From positions 1 to 34,336 of the forward strand of contig JAMPGZ010000030.1 in the NCBI GenBank assembly GCA_023663655.1: DNA of 34,336 nucleotides. The letters are read 5' to 3'. This stretch comes from Lachnospiraceae bacterium. GTDB lineage: Bacteria; Bacteroidota; Bacteroidia; Bacteroidales; Muribaculaceae. The notes beneath the pieces were generated by a model that had not been told where the DNA came from, did no database searches, and saw only the letters and a list, made by a program, of their open reading frames with translations. The translations under genes and the position numbers were made by a program. Below are positions 1 through 11,300 of this stretch, in pieces (the first letter of the stretch is position 1; each line of letters starts with the position of its first letter).

Positions 1-3000
1 AGGAGGTTGACGCAACCCAGGGTGAAATGAAGATAGTGCTCAGCAGCGACGCCTCGGCTCTTGAAGAGGTGGTGGTAGTCGGTTACGGCGGCACACGCGC
101 ACGCCGCGACCTGACCGGTTCAGTCGGGTCAGTGTCAGGTGCCAAACTTGAAGTTGTCCCCGTGTCATCAGCTGCGGTGGCACTTCAGGGTAAGGTCGCC
201 GGTGTGCAGGTTACAACAGTCGACGGTCAGCCCGGTGCCGATGTCAACATCCGCATCCGTGGTACGGCTTCTATTTCAGTAGGTGAAGGTTCTGACTCCA
301 ATCCGTTGTTTATCGTTGATGGTTTCCAACAGGACAACATCAACGACATTCCCCCGAGCGACATCCAGTCAATCGACATCCTCAAGGATGCGTCATTGAC
401 CGCTATCTATGGAGCCAAGGGTGGTAACGGTGTTGTTGTCGTGACTACCAAATCGGCAAAGGAGGGCAAGACTACCGTGTCGTTCAACGGATCATTGACA
501 TGGAGCCACATCACAAAACAGCTTGATCTTATGGACAGCTACAATTTTGTGGACTACCAGTATGACCGACTCGTTGGTACTTCAACACGTTCCACCGAAG
601 CAAAGAAATTCCGTTTCAACTTTGGACACCCCTACGACCTTTCCATGTATGAGTATATGCCTACTCACGACTGGCAGGACGAGGTTATGGGCAACACTCC
701 GATGAGCTACTCGGCAAACGTATCAATCGGCGGTGGAACAGAGAACACCCGTTACAACATCTCGATCACTCAGAGCGAGGACAAGGGTATCATTCTTAAC
801 ACCGGCGTGCGCCGCACCAACATCAACACCAAGTTAAACACCAAGCTCGGCAAGAACCTTACATTGACTTTCAATCCCAAGATGTCTTATCGCCGCGACC
901 TTGGTGAGGGTGGTGACCACGTAGGTACAGGTGGTATCATTGACGTGCTCAAGTATCGTCCCACCAACGGTCTCCGTGAATTTGCCAATTGGCAGGAAGG
1001 CGTGTTTGACGCTGACGCAGAAAAAGAATTTGAATATACCAATCCTGTAAGCGACATCAAGCGCAACCAGTACAAGAAGCACTCTTACACCATCACTAAT
1101 CAGGCTTCATTGGAGTGGAAACCTTTCGCGGGTCTCACACTGCGTACTGAAGGAGCTTACAGCGTAGCTTTCTCGCAGCTCGACAAGTTTTATGCTGTAG
1201 GTACTGCCGAGGCTACCGATAACCGCAACCTTCCGGTGGCTTCAATTGAAAAAGTTCAGACTGATAAATATATATGGACAACCACAGCCAACTATGACTG
1301 GACACTCCGTGAGAAGAACAATTTCTACTTCCTCCTCGGTTATGAAATCCAGCACTCTCAGTCATCAAAGAATGTAATGGAGAATCGCTATTTCCCCCAC
1401 GACATCACTGCCGACAAAGCACTTTCAATGATGGGCATGGGTGAAAATGCAGAAGCGACCTCTTCTAAAGGCACTCCCAACAATCTTCAGTCATATTTCG
1501 GTCAGGTCAACTATAACTACGACCACAAGTACCTCGTCTCACTCACAGCACGTGCCGATGGTACTTCATTCTACTCAAGCGACAAGCGTTGGGGATTCTT
1601 CCCGTCAGTATCAGCCGGTTGGGTTGTATCTAACGAGAATTTCATGAAAGATTCAGCTCCTGTGATCAACAACTTGAAAATCCGTGCCGCTATCGGTAAG
1701 GCAGGTAAGAACTTGACCAAAGCAGATATGTGGAACATTGTTTACGGAATGTCATCATCAGGCGGTCCCGGTTTCGGCGAATCTACCGTGAACGGCGACC
1801 TCTACTACAGCGTGAGCGACTATCTTCCCAACCCGAAGATCAAATGGGAAACAACCCTCACCCGCAACGTGGCAGTGGACCTCTCAATGTTTGACAACCG
1901 CTTGTCAATCACCCCTGAGTTATATTGGAACACCACCAGCGACCTTCTCCACCGCGTTTCAATGTTGACCAATACCGGTTATCGCTACCAGTGGCAGAAC
2001 ATAGGTCAAATCACCAACAAGGGTGTCGAATTGACCATCAACGGCGAAATCCTTCGCGGTAAAGACTATAACTTGAGTGCGACCTTCACTCTCGGAGCCA
2101 ACAAAATGAAAGTTGATAAACTCAACGGCACCGAAAACGAAATGGGCAACACCGCACCCAAATACATCAGCGACGCTTACAATATGTACCGTCTCCGCGT
2201 GGGCAGCCAGGTGGGTCTCATCTACGGATTTGTTTACGACGGTCTATACAGCCCTGATGAATTCTACTTCAATCCGCGTAACAGCAACGCAGCTGAACCG
2301 CGTGACGGCAGCGATGAACTCCACATGCCTCTCGAAGGACGTGATAAAACTGTCATCATGAGCTCTGACGTGATGGGCGGATCTTACTCAGGCGACGCCA
2401 CTCTTCCCGGCAAACCCAAGTTCAAGGATCTAAACGGAGACGGACAAATCACTTCTGCCGACCAGAAAGTAATCGGTAACACTACTCCCAAACTTCAGGG
2501 TGGTTTCACCGTAAACGCTCAGTGGAAGAACTTTGACCTTACCGCCAACTTCACTTACTTCCTCGACTTCGACATCTACAATGCAACAGCACAGGCACTC
2601 TCAACCTGCGGCAAGAGCAACACTGTATGGCATAACGTACTTGCCGAATTCGCTCAGGACCGTTGGCGTTACACCTACCGCAACAACTCAGAGAACCTCT
2701 ACAAAAACAACTACAATGTCAGCCCCGAGCAATATGTCGAGTATAACGCAGGCGCTAAACGCTGGAACCCGGGTGACTTCGTAAGCAATGTTCCTCTCGA
2801 TTACTTTGTTGAGGATGGTTCATTCCTTCGCTGTACCGACATTACCATCGGCTACACCTTCCCGCAGAAGTGGACCAAGAAAGTGTGCATGAGCCGTCTC
2901 CGTCTCTATGGTTCTGTAAGCAACCTGTTCACTATCACCAACTACTCAGGTTTCGACCCCGAGGTTGACATCATGAGCGGTCTTACACCTTCATTCGACT

Positions 3001-3056
3001 ACAACAAGTACCCGCGTTCTCGCGGCTATGTAGTGGGTGTTAACGTAACATTCTAA
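1..3056 (+). CDS. SusC-family TonB-dependent outer-membrane receptor (5' end outside the window)
   Basis: This is the outer-membrane channel of a SusC/SusD glycan importer, which uses TonB energy to bring oligosaccharides into the periplasm. The frame is open from base 3, with no stop before the internal ATG at 27, so the true start lies upstream and the signal peptide and most of the carboxypeptidase-like N-terminal domain are missing. What is visible starts at the end of that domain, followed by EEVVVVGYG, a hallmark at the junction with the plug. The plug has LFIVDGF and the DILKDASLTAIYGAKGGNG stretch typical of SusC. A long beta-barrel follows, ending in an aromatic residue (VNVTF), as expected for barrel assembly. 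About 1017 residues are present, close to the family size. SusD begins 21 bases downstream, so the two are cotranscribed. Family assignment is very secure. The pectin substrate is only inferred from the third gene and from the GH28 gene elsewhere in the window. Confidence 0.97.
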   Translation, partial: EVDATQGEMKIVLSSDASALEEVVVVGYGGTRARRDLTGSVGSVSGAKLEVVPVSSAAVALQGKVAGVQVTTVDGQPGADVNIRIRGTASISVGEGSDSNPLFIVDGFQQDNINDIPPSDIQSIDILKDASLTAIYGAKGGNGVVVVTTKSAKEGKTTVSFNGSLTWSHITKQLDLMDSYNFVDYQYDRLVGTSTRSTEAKKFRFNFGHPYDLSMYEYMPTHDWQDEVMGNTPMSYSANVSIGGGTENTRYNISITQSEDKGIILNTGVRRTNINTKLNTKLGKNLTLTFNPKMSYRRDLGEGGDHVGTGGIIDVLKYRPTNGLREFANWQEGVFDADAEKEFEYTNPVSDIKRNQYKKHSYTITNQASLEWKPFAGLTLRTEGAYSVAFSQLDKFYAVGTAEATDNRNLPVASIEKVQTDKYIWTTTANYDWTLREKNNFYFLLGYEIQHSQSSKNVMENRYFPHDITADKALSMMGMGENAEATSSKGTPNNLQSYFGQVNYNYDHKYLVSLTARADGTSFYSSDKRWGFFPSVSAGWVVSNENFMKDSAPVINNLKIRAAIGKAGKNLTKADMWNIVYGMSSSGGPGFGESTVNGDLYYSVSDYLPNPKIKWETTLTRNVAVDLSMFDNRLSITPELYWNTTSDLLHRVSMLTNTGYRYQWQNIGQITNKGVELTINGEILRGKDYNLSATFTLGANKMKVDKLNGTENEMGNTAPKYISDAYNMYRLRVGSQVGLIYGFVYDGLYSPDEFYFNPRNSNAAEPRDGSDELHMPLEGRDKTVIMSSDVMGGSYSGDATLPGKPKFKDLNGDGQITSADQKVIGNTTPKLQGGFTVNAQWKNFDLTANFTYFLDFDIYNATAQALSTCGKSNTVWHNVLAEFAQDRWRYTYRNNSENLYKNNYNVSPEQYVEYNAGAKRWNPGDFVSNVPLDYFVEDGSFLRCTDITIGYTFPQKWTKKVCMSRLRLYGSVSNLFTITNYSGFDPEVDIMSGLTPSFDYNKYPRSRGYVVGVNVTF

Positions 3057-3077
3057 TCTTTAAATCACAAAATTACA

Positions 3078-5189
3078 ATGAAACTACGCAATATATTATT
3101 AGCTGGTGTCGCTGTAACAGGGTTGATGACAACATCTTGTAACGACTACTTGGATGTAGATTCACCGTCAATGTTTGAATATGACTACGTGTATTCAACC
3201 ACTTATGACATGAATCTTGCACTCAACGGAGTTTATGCCAAGTTGATGTCACCCTATTCGAGCCTGTTGGTCAATAACCTTATTCTCAACAGCGACATTG
3301 ATTTCGCTACATTCACCAGCGATACTTATGGCACCGGCAACTCAAAACGATTTGACTCTACAGCCGAAAGTGCAGATGCCAACAACCTGTGGCGCCAGTG
3401 CTATAACGGAATTGAGTACTGCAATATGTTTATAGCCGGCGTCGAAAGCAGCTCCATTTTTGATGAAGAGGATGCCGATATCATGCAGATGCTCGGAGAA
3501 GCATACTGTATCCGTGCCATTCTATATCATGAGCTGGTGTGGTACTTCGGCGACATACCTTACAGCCGTGTCCCCGCTACCAAAGCTGACGATGTGAGAT
3601 TCCCCGTGGTTGACCGTCACACTATTCTCGACGACATGATAGCCGATGTTGAAGCAATAGCCCCCAAGATGAAAGCTACCGCCGAAATATCAGAAGGTGT
3701 CGAACGTATCGGTCGTGAACTTGCTTACGGTCTTCTCGCACGTATGTCATTGACTGCAGGCGGCTACACTCTTGAAGCTGACAAGAACGATAAAACATCT
3801 GTCGGCATAATGAAACGTCCCGACAATTATCTTGATTATTACAAGAAAGCCGAAAAGTATGCCGGTGAAGTTATCGCAATGAACAGCCATTCTCTTACAA
3901 AATCATTTATTGATGTATTTGTAGACGAGTGCAACAATGTTATCAACAACAGCGACGACCCCATCTTCGAAATTCCTTTCGCAAAAGACAACTCGGGCAA
4001 CATCGGCTATATCCACGGTCCTAAGTTCAACACCAACGACTCACAGACCAACTACTCATGGGGTGGTACATCAAGCTCTGTACGTCTACACGGTCTTGCT
4101 CCGTATCTCTTCGATCCAGATGACATCCGTCAGAAATATCTTTTCGGAATATGGAACTATGCTTATGACGGCAAACCTTCATTCGAGAGCGACTCCTATA
4201 CCCTCTACAACAACAAATGGTCTAAATTATGGGCTAAGCAGGGTCTTGGCAACACTTCAGCAGGTAGCACCGGTATCAACTTCCCGTATATGCGCTACAC
4301 CGATATATTGCTGATGTTTGCCGAAGCGTCAAATGAAGTACACAACGGTCCTACTCCTGAGGCTGTCGCAGCTTTAAAGCAAGTGCGTGAACGCGCATTC
4401 CGCCACACCGGAAACACCGCTGACAAAGTTGATGCTTACATCGCAAACGCAAGCACTAAAGATGCATTCCTCGATATCGTGCTCGATGAACGTAAATTTG
4501 AATTTGCCGGTGAAAACCTGCGTTGGCGTGACCTCGTCCGCAACAATATTTACGGTCGTGAATTGTATTACACTTTCTTACGTCACTGCCTCATCGCCGA
4601 CCAAAAGATCGGTCAGGGTGACAGCTATGCCGACAAGCTGACTGAACATGACGGTCTAAGCGAAGGCTTCTACTCTGACCAAATCATGCTTTACCCCTAC
4701 TACAGAACACTTGAGAATGTAGGTACAGTAGAAACCATGAGATTGGATGGTGTGGATTCTGACGTTGCCGTTGATCCTATCAAGGTATCAGCATTCCCCA
4801 ACACACAGCTTCAATATGTGGATGTCTACAAAATCTGGTCGAAATACACTGCCGATGAAGCAAAGAAAGCTAAACGCGTAAAAGCAAATGGAGCAACCGA
4901 GAACCTGTATAACCTCACCATCGAAAATGAGATGTACAACAAGCATCGCTCAGGCGACGGTTATATCTCAGCAGAGGTTTGCTACTCTCTTCTCGGCTAT
5001 GTGTACCGCGACCGCAACACTGAAGTTGAATACATTTCCAACGGACATCGCACCGGCGTGATCAACAGTGACTTCACGGCAATCACCGATGTGCCCGCCG
5101 AATTCCCTCCTGTGCGCTATATCCTGCCTTACCCTGCAGCTGCTATCCGCGACGGAGCCGGCGTTTATGTTAACTACTACGGTTATTAA
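3078..5189 (+). CDS. SusD/RagB-family surface glycan-binding lipoprotein
   Basis: This is the cell-surface lid of the SusC transporter, which captures oligosaccharides and hands them to the channel. The N-terminus is a lipoprotein signal peptide with the lipobox ending at Cys21 (LMTTSC), followed by NDYLDVDSP, the usual SusD opening. The early helical part has the family-like text LWRQCYNGIEYCNMFI and AYCIRAILYHELVWYFGDIPY. The late part has YMRYTDILLMFAEASNE and the ERKFEFAGENLRWRDLVR segment, both diagnostic of RagB/SusD. At 703 residues it is longer than many SusD proteins (about 500-600). It starts 21 bases after susC and is followed 27 bases later by the beta-helix lipoprotein gene. Function as a glycan-binding partner is established for the family; the ligand is not visible in the sequence. 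Confidence 0.96.
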   Translation: MKLRNILLAGVAVTGLMTTSCNDYLDVDSPSMFEYDYVYSTTYDMNLALNGVYAKLMSPYSSLLVNNLILNSDIDFATFTSDTYGTGNSKRFDSTAESADANNLWRQCYNGIEYCNMFIAGVESSSIFDEEDADIMQMLGEAYCIRAILYHELVWYFGDIPYSRVPATKADDVRFPVVDRHTILDDMIADVEAIAPKMKATAEISEGVERIGRELAYGLLARMSLTAGGYTLEADKNDKTSVGIMKRPDNYLDYYKKAEKYAGEVIAMNSHSLTKSFIDVFVDECNNVINNSDDPIFEIPFAKDNSGNIGYIHGPKFNTNDSQTNYSWGGTSSSVRLHGLAPYLFDPDDIRQKYLFGIWNYAYDGKPSFESDSYTLYNNKWSKLWAKQGLGNTSAGSTGINFPYMRYTDILLMFAEASNEVHNGPTPEAVAALKQVRERAFRHTGNTADKVDAYIANASTKDAFLDIVLDERKFEFAGENLRWRDLVRNNIYGRELYYTFLRHCLIADQKIGQGDSYADKLTEHDGLSEGFYSDQIMLYPYYRTLENVGTVETMRLDGVDSDVAVDPIKVSAFPNTQLQYVDVYKIWSKYTADEAKKAKRVKANGATENLYNLTIENEMYNKHRSGDGYISAEVCYSLLGYVYRDRNTEVEYISNGHRTGVINSDFTAITDVPAEFPPVRYILPYPAAAIRDGAGVYVNYYGY

Positions 5190-5216
5190 TAATCTTAATT
5201 TAACCTTAACAGAAAA

Positions 5217-7595
5217 ATGAAAAAATTCTTATATAGTTTATTAGCCCTGACTGCCGTGACTCTCGTATCATGCGAGGACGACACTTACAATGTCAAGGCG
5301 GATGACCCGGATATGATCGAAGGACGAGAGCACATGGCTCTCTTCCTTCACGACAACAACACCGGAACAAGTGACTACTTGAAGTCATCACACGTAGACG
5401 AAGAGATTGCCAACAAGATATGGCTTTCCTGGACTGAAATTCCGGGAAGTGCAGGATATCAAATCCGTATCTGCAACTCTCAGAGCGTGCTGGGACATCC
5501 CGAACGCTGGATGGAGGACACCTATCTGTATCTTGACACAATCGTAGATTCCAATGTGACAGAACTCGTGCGTGAACATCTTGAATATAGCCAGGTTTAT
5601 TATTTCTCAATCAGAACACTGTCGGAAAAGGCTCGCCAAGCCGATGGCTCAATCGACCTTGACAGCCCCTATCACTCCAAGTGGTTCGGACACGGCAGCA
5701 CATCTGACTGGGCAAACTATTTCGGCTTGACCACCAATGACCGCTATGACGTGCCTGATGTGCTCAGCTTCTCTGATAAGACCGAGACTACCATGCGCGT
5801 GACTTTTGACAATAATGTCGCCACCGCAGGTTACGGCGAGCCCACTCTTTGGACCGAGCATTTCGAGATGGAGGACGGAAAATTTGTTTTCGACCAGATT
5901 CATGTCATGATCTCAACATCCAATCCCACCGCTACTTTTGAGGATCCCAATTTCACCTACGATCCAAATATCAAGCGTTATGTTCATGTCCTGACTGATG
6001 AGGAAAAAGAAAACGGCTACATCGATCTCATCGGTCTTACCAAGAACTCAGCATACGTGGTCAATGTCTACAACAGCAATCAGCCCATATACGTTGACGC
6101 TGTCTACAACACTATCTCACCGCGTACAACCGGAGAACCCGGACAGCCTATCCTTCTCGACTGGAAAGAAGAATATCTTGCCGCCGACACAATTCCCGAA
6201 GCTCGCGAATTCAGATGCGTGCGTATTGACACTATTCTCGACAACTTTATGCGTGACACCGAGCTCGCTGAAGGCACAATCTTCGAACTTGAAGGAGGAA
6301 AAACCTACTACTTGTTCAACAGCCTTCAGATTTCGAAAGGCTTCACTTTGCGCACTCGTAAAGAGGATGCCGACAACGGTCTCCGCGCTAAAGTCTACAT
6401 GAAGGGTATCGACCGTGAAGAGACCAATTCCTCTTCTTTCGGATGTAACTTCGTATTTGGCAAGAGAAAAGAAACCGGTGAAGCTGACGCTCCTATTTTC
6501 GTTGATGACGTGATCATTCAAGATATCGACTTCGATGTTCCATTAGCACGTAACTACAATGACCAAGAAGCAGGTTATGGCGACAATACCGGTAACTACA
6601 TCGCAAATATGTATTCCGACGGTCTTGCAGTGACATTCAACTCATTCCAGATCAGAAACTGTACGTTCCAGGGATTTATCCGCGGCTTTATCCGCGTGCA
6701 GGGATCGAAGCGTAAGACCTTTGAAAAACTTCTCATCGAGAACTGCGTGCTTTGGAACTGCGGAAACTATGGCAACAAGGGAACCGGTTATGCCCTCGTA
6801 GCTTCCGACGGCAAGCCCGTATCAGGAATCTCCAACGTGTTCAAGAACTGTATTGTACGCAACAACACCCTTCTTGACAGCCCAAGCGGCGCATTCCTCT
6901 ATGAAAAAGAAAATCGTCCATGGCCGTCAAGCGTGAAATGGAATGTTGAGTTCTCCAACAACACCATCATCAACTACAATACCATCACGGCTACAAGTAT
7001 GTTTGATATGCGCTATATTCCTACCGGTTCAACATTCAAGATCACCAACAACCTCTTCATGATGGCAAAGGATCTCGATGATGAACGCGCCATGAACTTC
7101 AAGGGCTCTCAGTTCAACGATATCAACGGTGAACCTGCCGAAGTATTCTTTGAAGTGCATGACAACTATAGCTGCAACTGGGATCCCAACAAGCAGGAAG
7201 ATGACCAGGTGTTCACTGCATCTCCATTCTCTACCACTTCCAACTCCATCGGCAAGTTCAAAGAGAAATCATTCAACGGAGGTCCTGCCGGTTCAGCCAT
7301 GCATCCTGATAACGACCTTGTGGTAAGAGTTGGTTCTTATGCTCTTCTGCCTTCAGAATTGATGAGCAAGGTTAATCCTCCTCACCACCAGTCAAAGGAC
7401 ATGGAAGCCAACCGCAACAGACACCGTCGCGAAGTGCTTGACCTTTACTACAATACCGATGCCAAAGTTACCGGTCATGAAATATATCAAAAGAATATCG
7501 GTGACTTCCGTTGGAAGATGGCTCCGCGCGAAGAGTGGACTAAGGCTTCAGGTATGCCCGCCGCATTCCATGCTATAGGCCACGGTGCTTACTAA
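5217..7595 (+). CDS. DUF4957/DUF5123-type beta-helix lipoprotein of a SusCD operon
   Basis: A 792-residue surface lipoprotein with a signal peptide ending at Cys19 (TLVSC). After a linker come two beta-sandwich regions that read like fibronectin type III domains (roughly residues 60-190 and 180-310; for example IWLSWTEIPGSAGYQIRI). A right-handed beta-helix follows (about 370-700) with repeated rungs such as FQIRNCTFQGFIRGF and FKNCIVRNNTLL. This order matches proteins carrying DUF4957 and DUF5123 that are third genes of many Bacteroidota SusCD operons, commonly pectin-linked. I see no clear polysaccharide-lyase catalytic set, so binding is at least as likely as cleavage. It is the last gene of the operon and is followed by a terminator hairpin. 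The family name rests on architecture and remembered family text, not on a profile search. Confidence 0.8.
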   Translation: MKKFLYSLLALTAVTLVSCEDDTYNVKADDPDMIEGREHMALFLHDNNTGTSDYLKSSHVDEEIANKIWLSWTEIPGSAGYQIRICNSQSVLGHPERWMEDTYLYLDTIVDSNVTELVREHLEYSQVYYFSIRTLSEKARQADGSIDLDSPYHSKWFGHGSTSDWANYFGLTTNDRYDVPDVLSFSDKTETTMRVTFDNNVATAGYGEPTLWTEHFEMEDGKFVFDQIHVMISTSNPTATFEDPNFTYDPNIKRYVHVLTDEEKENGYIDLIGLTKNSAYVVNVYNSNQPIYVDAVYNTISPRTTGEPGQPILLDWKEEYLAADTIPEAREFRCVRIDTILDNFMRDTELAEGTIFELEGGKTYYLFNSLQISKGFTLRTRKEDADNGLRAKVYMKGIDREETNSSSFGCNFVFGKRKETGEADAPIFVDDVIIQDIDFDVPLARNYNDQEAGYGDNTGNYIANMYSDGLAVTFNSFQIRNCTFQGFIRGFIRVQGSKRKTFEKLLIENCVLWNCGNYGNKGTGYALVASDGKPVSGISNVFKNCIVRNNTLLDSPSGAFLYEKENRPWPSSVKWNVEFSNNTIINYNTITATSMFDMRYIPTGSTFKITNNLFMMAKDLDDERAMNFKGSQFNDINGEPAEVFFEVHDNYSCNWDPNKQEDDQVFTASPFSTTSNSIGKFKEKSFNGGPAGSAMHPDNDLVVRVGSYALLPSELMSKVNPPHHQSKDMEANRNRHRREVLDLYYNTDAKVTGHEIYQKNIGDFRWKMAPREEWTKASGMPAAFHAIGHGAY

Positions 7596-7625
7596 CAGCA
7601 TTAAGAGCTTATTAATCTGAAACAT

Positions 7626-7659
7626 AAGGGGCTGCGCCGATAAGGCACAGCCCCTTTCA
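7626..7659 (+). terminator. terminator of the SusC-SusD-beta-helix operon
   Basis: A 13-base inverted repeat (7626-7638 with 7644-7656, one C-A mismatch, 5-base loop GATAA) lies 30 bases after the operon's last stop codon. Its right arm ends in TTT but the U-run is short. It separates the operon from the next gene at 7674. Confidence 0.7.
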
Positions 7660-7673
7660 CACAAAAAGTTGAT

Positions 7674-8225
7674 ATGAAGAATTTACTTATTACCATAATC
7701 TCCATTGCAGCTGTAATGATCAGTTGCACAGAAAGCAAGACAAAACTCCCGGGCAACCTGTATCCCGCTGAATACACCGCCATAGAAGGAATGCCATACG
7801 GCATCCAGCTCAACAGCCACGCCACTTGGGAACGCACTGACTCCTACCCCGACTACAGCTGTTTGAATTTCAAATATCCGGAATATGGCGCTGATGGCTT
7901 TCTTACAGCAGTGACTCTTGATTCCGCTCGGCTATTAAACACCATGAACCGTTACTTCGCCATCATGGAAATGCGAGCCGACACCATCTGCGACATTATT
8001 GAGAACGATTCGCCCGCCGGAATCCATAGCTGGATTTTCGTACACCCTGCCGGCAAAGAGCAACTTCAATGGATGGCTACCGACAGTGCCACAATGTATG
8101 TTACAGGACGCGTAAAGCTTCAGGCTGCCGCCGACACCACCATTGACATCACCCCCGCCATCGAAAATATCCGTGCCGATATCACGCACCTCATCAATAA
8201 TCTTAAGCCGGACAACGCCAAATGA
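7674..8225 (+). CDS. GldD-like lipoprotein
   Basis: A 183-residue lipoprotein with a short signal peptide ending at Cys18 (AVMISC). The rest is soluble. Several stretches resemble GldD, the gliding-motility and type IX secretion-associated lipoprotein: an early LYPAEYTAIEGMPYG, a YSCLNFKYPEYGADGFL segment where GldD has its FP..NATLHLSY region, and a closing part (YVTGRVKLQAAADTTIDITP then IRADITHLINNLK) that follows the GldD C-terminal pattern of a small beta hairpin and a final helix. The resemblance is from memory and only moderate. It sits alone between two terminator-like hairpins, not with other gld genes. Muribaculaceae are not known to glide, so if it is GldD its role would be in secretion. 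A generic periplasmic lipoprotein is the alternative. Confidence 0.55.
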   Translation: MKNLLITIISIAAVMISCTESKTKLPGNLYPAEYTAIEGMPYGIQLNSHATWERTDSYPDYSCLNFKYPEYGADGFLTAVTLDSARLLNTMNRYFAIMEMRADTICDIIENDSPAGIHSWIFVHPAGKEQLQWMATDSATMYVTGRVKLQAAADTTIDITPAIENIRADITHLINNLKPDNAK

Positions 8226-8253
8226 AGATAAAGCCGAAACAAGGCTCACATAT

Positions 8254-8306
8254 ACGCTGACCGCTATACGTCTTACCCAAGCCACGTAATAGCGGTCAGC
8301 GTTTTC
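8254..8306 (+). terminator. terminator after the GldD-like gene
   Basis: A perfect 14-base stem (8254-8267 with 8289-8302) is followed directly by TTTTC. It lies 29 bases after the stop codon and upstream of the dnaE promoter region. Confidence 0.75.
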
Positions 8307-8358
8307 TATCTTTCAATCTAATTCACATAATCGGTTTTGCGGGGTGAAGATATTTTCG

Positions 8359-8366
8359 TAACTTAG
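8359..8366 (+). promoter_or_regulatory. probable dnaE promoter, -7 element
   Basis: TAACTTAG differs from the Bacteroidota -7 consensus TAnnTTTG at one base and lies 25 bases before the dnaE ATG, downstream of the preceding terminator. Confidence 0.45.
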
Positions 8367-8390
8367 CCATCCGAAAAATACCGAATCACA

Positions 8391-11300
8391 ATGCACCCTT
8401 TCATTCACCTTCACGTACACTCCCAGTTCTCAGTGCTCGACGGACAGGCTGCCGTGCCCGCTCTTGTCGACAAGGCTATCGCCGACGGTATGCCGGGCAT
8501 AGCCTTGACCGACCATGGCAATATGTTTGGCATAAAAGAACTGTATAACTATGTCAATAAAAAGAATGGCAAAATAAAAGACGCCGTTAAAGAAGCCGAA
8601 AAAGCGCTCAAGGAAGCAGAAGAGGCGGGAGACACAGCCACTGCCGAAGAAAAACGCACTGAAATAGAAAAGCTCAACAAAAAGTTTTTCAAGCCCATAT
8701 TCGGCTGCGAAATGTATGTGGCGCAGAAATCACTGCATGAACACGTCGACAAGAAAGACACCGGACGCCACCTCATCGTGCTTGCCAAGAACGAAAAAGG
8801 CTATCACAACCTCATCAAGATAGTGTCACAGGCATGGACAGAAGGATTCTATTCCCATCCGCGTACCGATAAAGCCGCGCTCGCTTCCCACAGCGAGGGA
8901 TTGATCGTGTGTTCGGCGTGTCTCGGCGGCGAGATACCACGCCTTATTCAAGCCGGAGAGATTGAAGAAGCGGAGCGACAGGTGCAATGGTTCAAAAGCG
9001 TGTTTGGCGAAGACTACTACATTGAACTTCAACGCCACCCGACCAACAAACCGGGCGCCAACCGCACAGTGTATGAGGTGCAGCAGCAAGTGAACCCCGA
9101 GCTGATAAGAATAGCACGGAAATATGACATCAAGCTCATCGCCGCCAACGACGTGCATTTCGTGAATGAAAATGACGCCGAGGCGCATGACCGACTTATA
9201 TGCGTGAGCACCAACAAATTCCTCACCGATGAAAAGCGTATGCGCTACACCAAGCAGGAATGGATGAAGACACAGGCAGAGATGAACGAACTGTTTGCCG
9301 ACATTCCTGAAGCGCTTACAAATACAATCGAGATTCTGGACAAGGTCGTGCCCTACTCCATCGACCATAAGCCTATTCTGCCCAACTTCCCTCTGCCCGA
9401 CGGATTTACCGACAATGACGAATATCTACGTTACCTCACCTATGAGGGGGCGAAGCGACGCTGGGGCGAGAACCTTGATGATGTGCATCGCGAGCGTCTC
9501 GACTTCGAGCTCGACACTATCAAAAACATGGGATTTCCCGGCTACTTCCTCATCGTGCAGGATTTCATCCGCGCAGGACGCCAGCTTGGCGTGTCGGTGG
9601 GACCGGGACGTGGATCGGCAGCGGGCTCAGCAGTAGCCTACTGCCTCGACATCACACAGATCGACCCCATAAAATACGACCTGCTTTTCGAGCGTTTCCT
9701 TAATCCTGACCGTATCTCTCTCCCTGATATCGATATCGACTTCGATGATGACGGACGTGCCGAAGTGCTCCGCTATGTGACCGAGAAATATGGTGCCGAG
9801 AAAGTAGCGCGCATCATAACCTACGGAACAATGGCGGCAAAGTCGGCGATAAAGGACGTAGCGCGCATCGAGCAGCTACCACTATCCGAGAGCAACCGAC
9901 TGACCAAGCTCATTCCGAAACACATGCCGGAGGTCAACGGCAAAGAGCTGAAACCCACGTTAAAGAACTGCTACGAACACGTCGATGAATTCAAGACCGA
10001 GCTCAAAAGCCCCAATCATCTCGTGGTCGAAACCCTGAAATATGCCAAAGAGCTTGAAGGGAATGTGCGCAACACCGGTGTACACGCGTGTGGCGTGATC
10101 ATCGGCAGGGATGACATCACCGACTGGGTGCCTGTGAGCACCGCCACCGACAAGGACGGCACAAAACTGCTCGTGACCCAGTACGAAGGATGCGTGATCG
10201 AGGACACCGGACTTATAAAAATGGACTTCCTTGGTCTTAAAACGCTTTCAATCATAAAAGAAGCACTCGCCAACATCAAGCAGACCCGAGGAATTGATGT
10301 GGATATCGACAACATCCCCATCGACGACAAGAAAACCTATGAGCTTTACTGTGCAGGAAAAACCACCGGAACATTCCAGTTTGAGTCGGCGGGTATGCAG
10401 AAATACCTGCGCGAACTTCAGCCGTCAGTGTTTGAGGACCTCATCGCCATGAACGCCCTCTACCGCCCGGGACCTATGGACTACATACCCGACTTCATCG
10501 CTCGTAAACACGGAAAGTCGCCCATCGTCTATGACATTCCCATCATGGAGCAATATCTTAAGGACACCTACGGGGTGACCGTCTACCAGGAGCAAGTGAT
10601 GCTTTTGTCGCGTCTTCTCGCCAACTTCACCCGTGGCGAGAGCGACACCCTGCGTAAAGCGATGGGTAAGAAGCTCATCGACAAGATGAACGCTTTGAAA
10701 GCCAAATTCCTTGAAGGAGGACAGAAAAACGGTCATGATCCGAAAGTGCTTGAAAAAATATGGGCTGACTGGGAAAAATTTGCATCCTACGCCTTCAACA
10801 AGAGCCACGCCACCTGCTACTCTTGGGTAGCGTTCCAAACCGCTTACCTCAAAGCCAACTACCCTGCCGAATACATGGCGGCGGTATTGAGCCGAAATCT
10901 CGCCGACATCACCAAGCTCACCACCTTCATGGACGAGTGCAAGGCGATGCACATCAATGTAAAGGGTCCTGATGTCAACGAGTCATTCGCAGCATTTGGT
11001 GTGAACAAAGAGGGAGAAATACGTCTGGGAATGGCGGCGATCAAGGGAATCGGCGTGAACGTGGTCAATGAAATAATCCGGGCACGAAACAACGGCGGTC
11101 CGTTTAAAGACATCTATGATTTCGTGGAACGCGTGGACCGAAGCGCCATCAACCGCCGCGTGGTGGAAAACCTCGCGCTTGCCGGAGCATTTGACTGCTT
11201 CACCGATTTCAAACGCGAAGATTACTTCAGCACCAACATGAAAGACGAGACATTCGCCGAGTTGCTCGTGCGTTACGGTCAAAACTACCAGAACGACAAG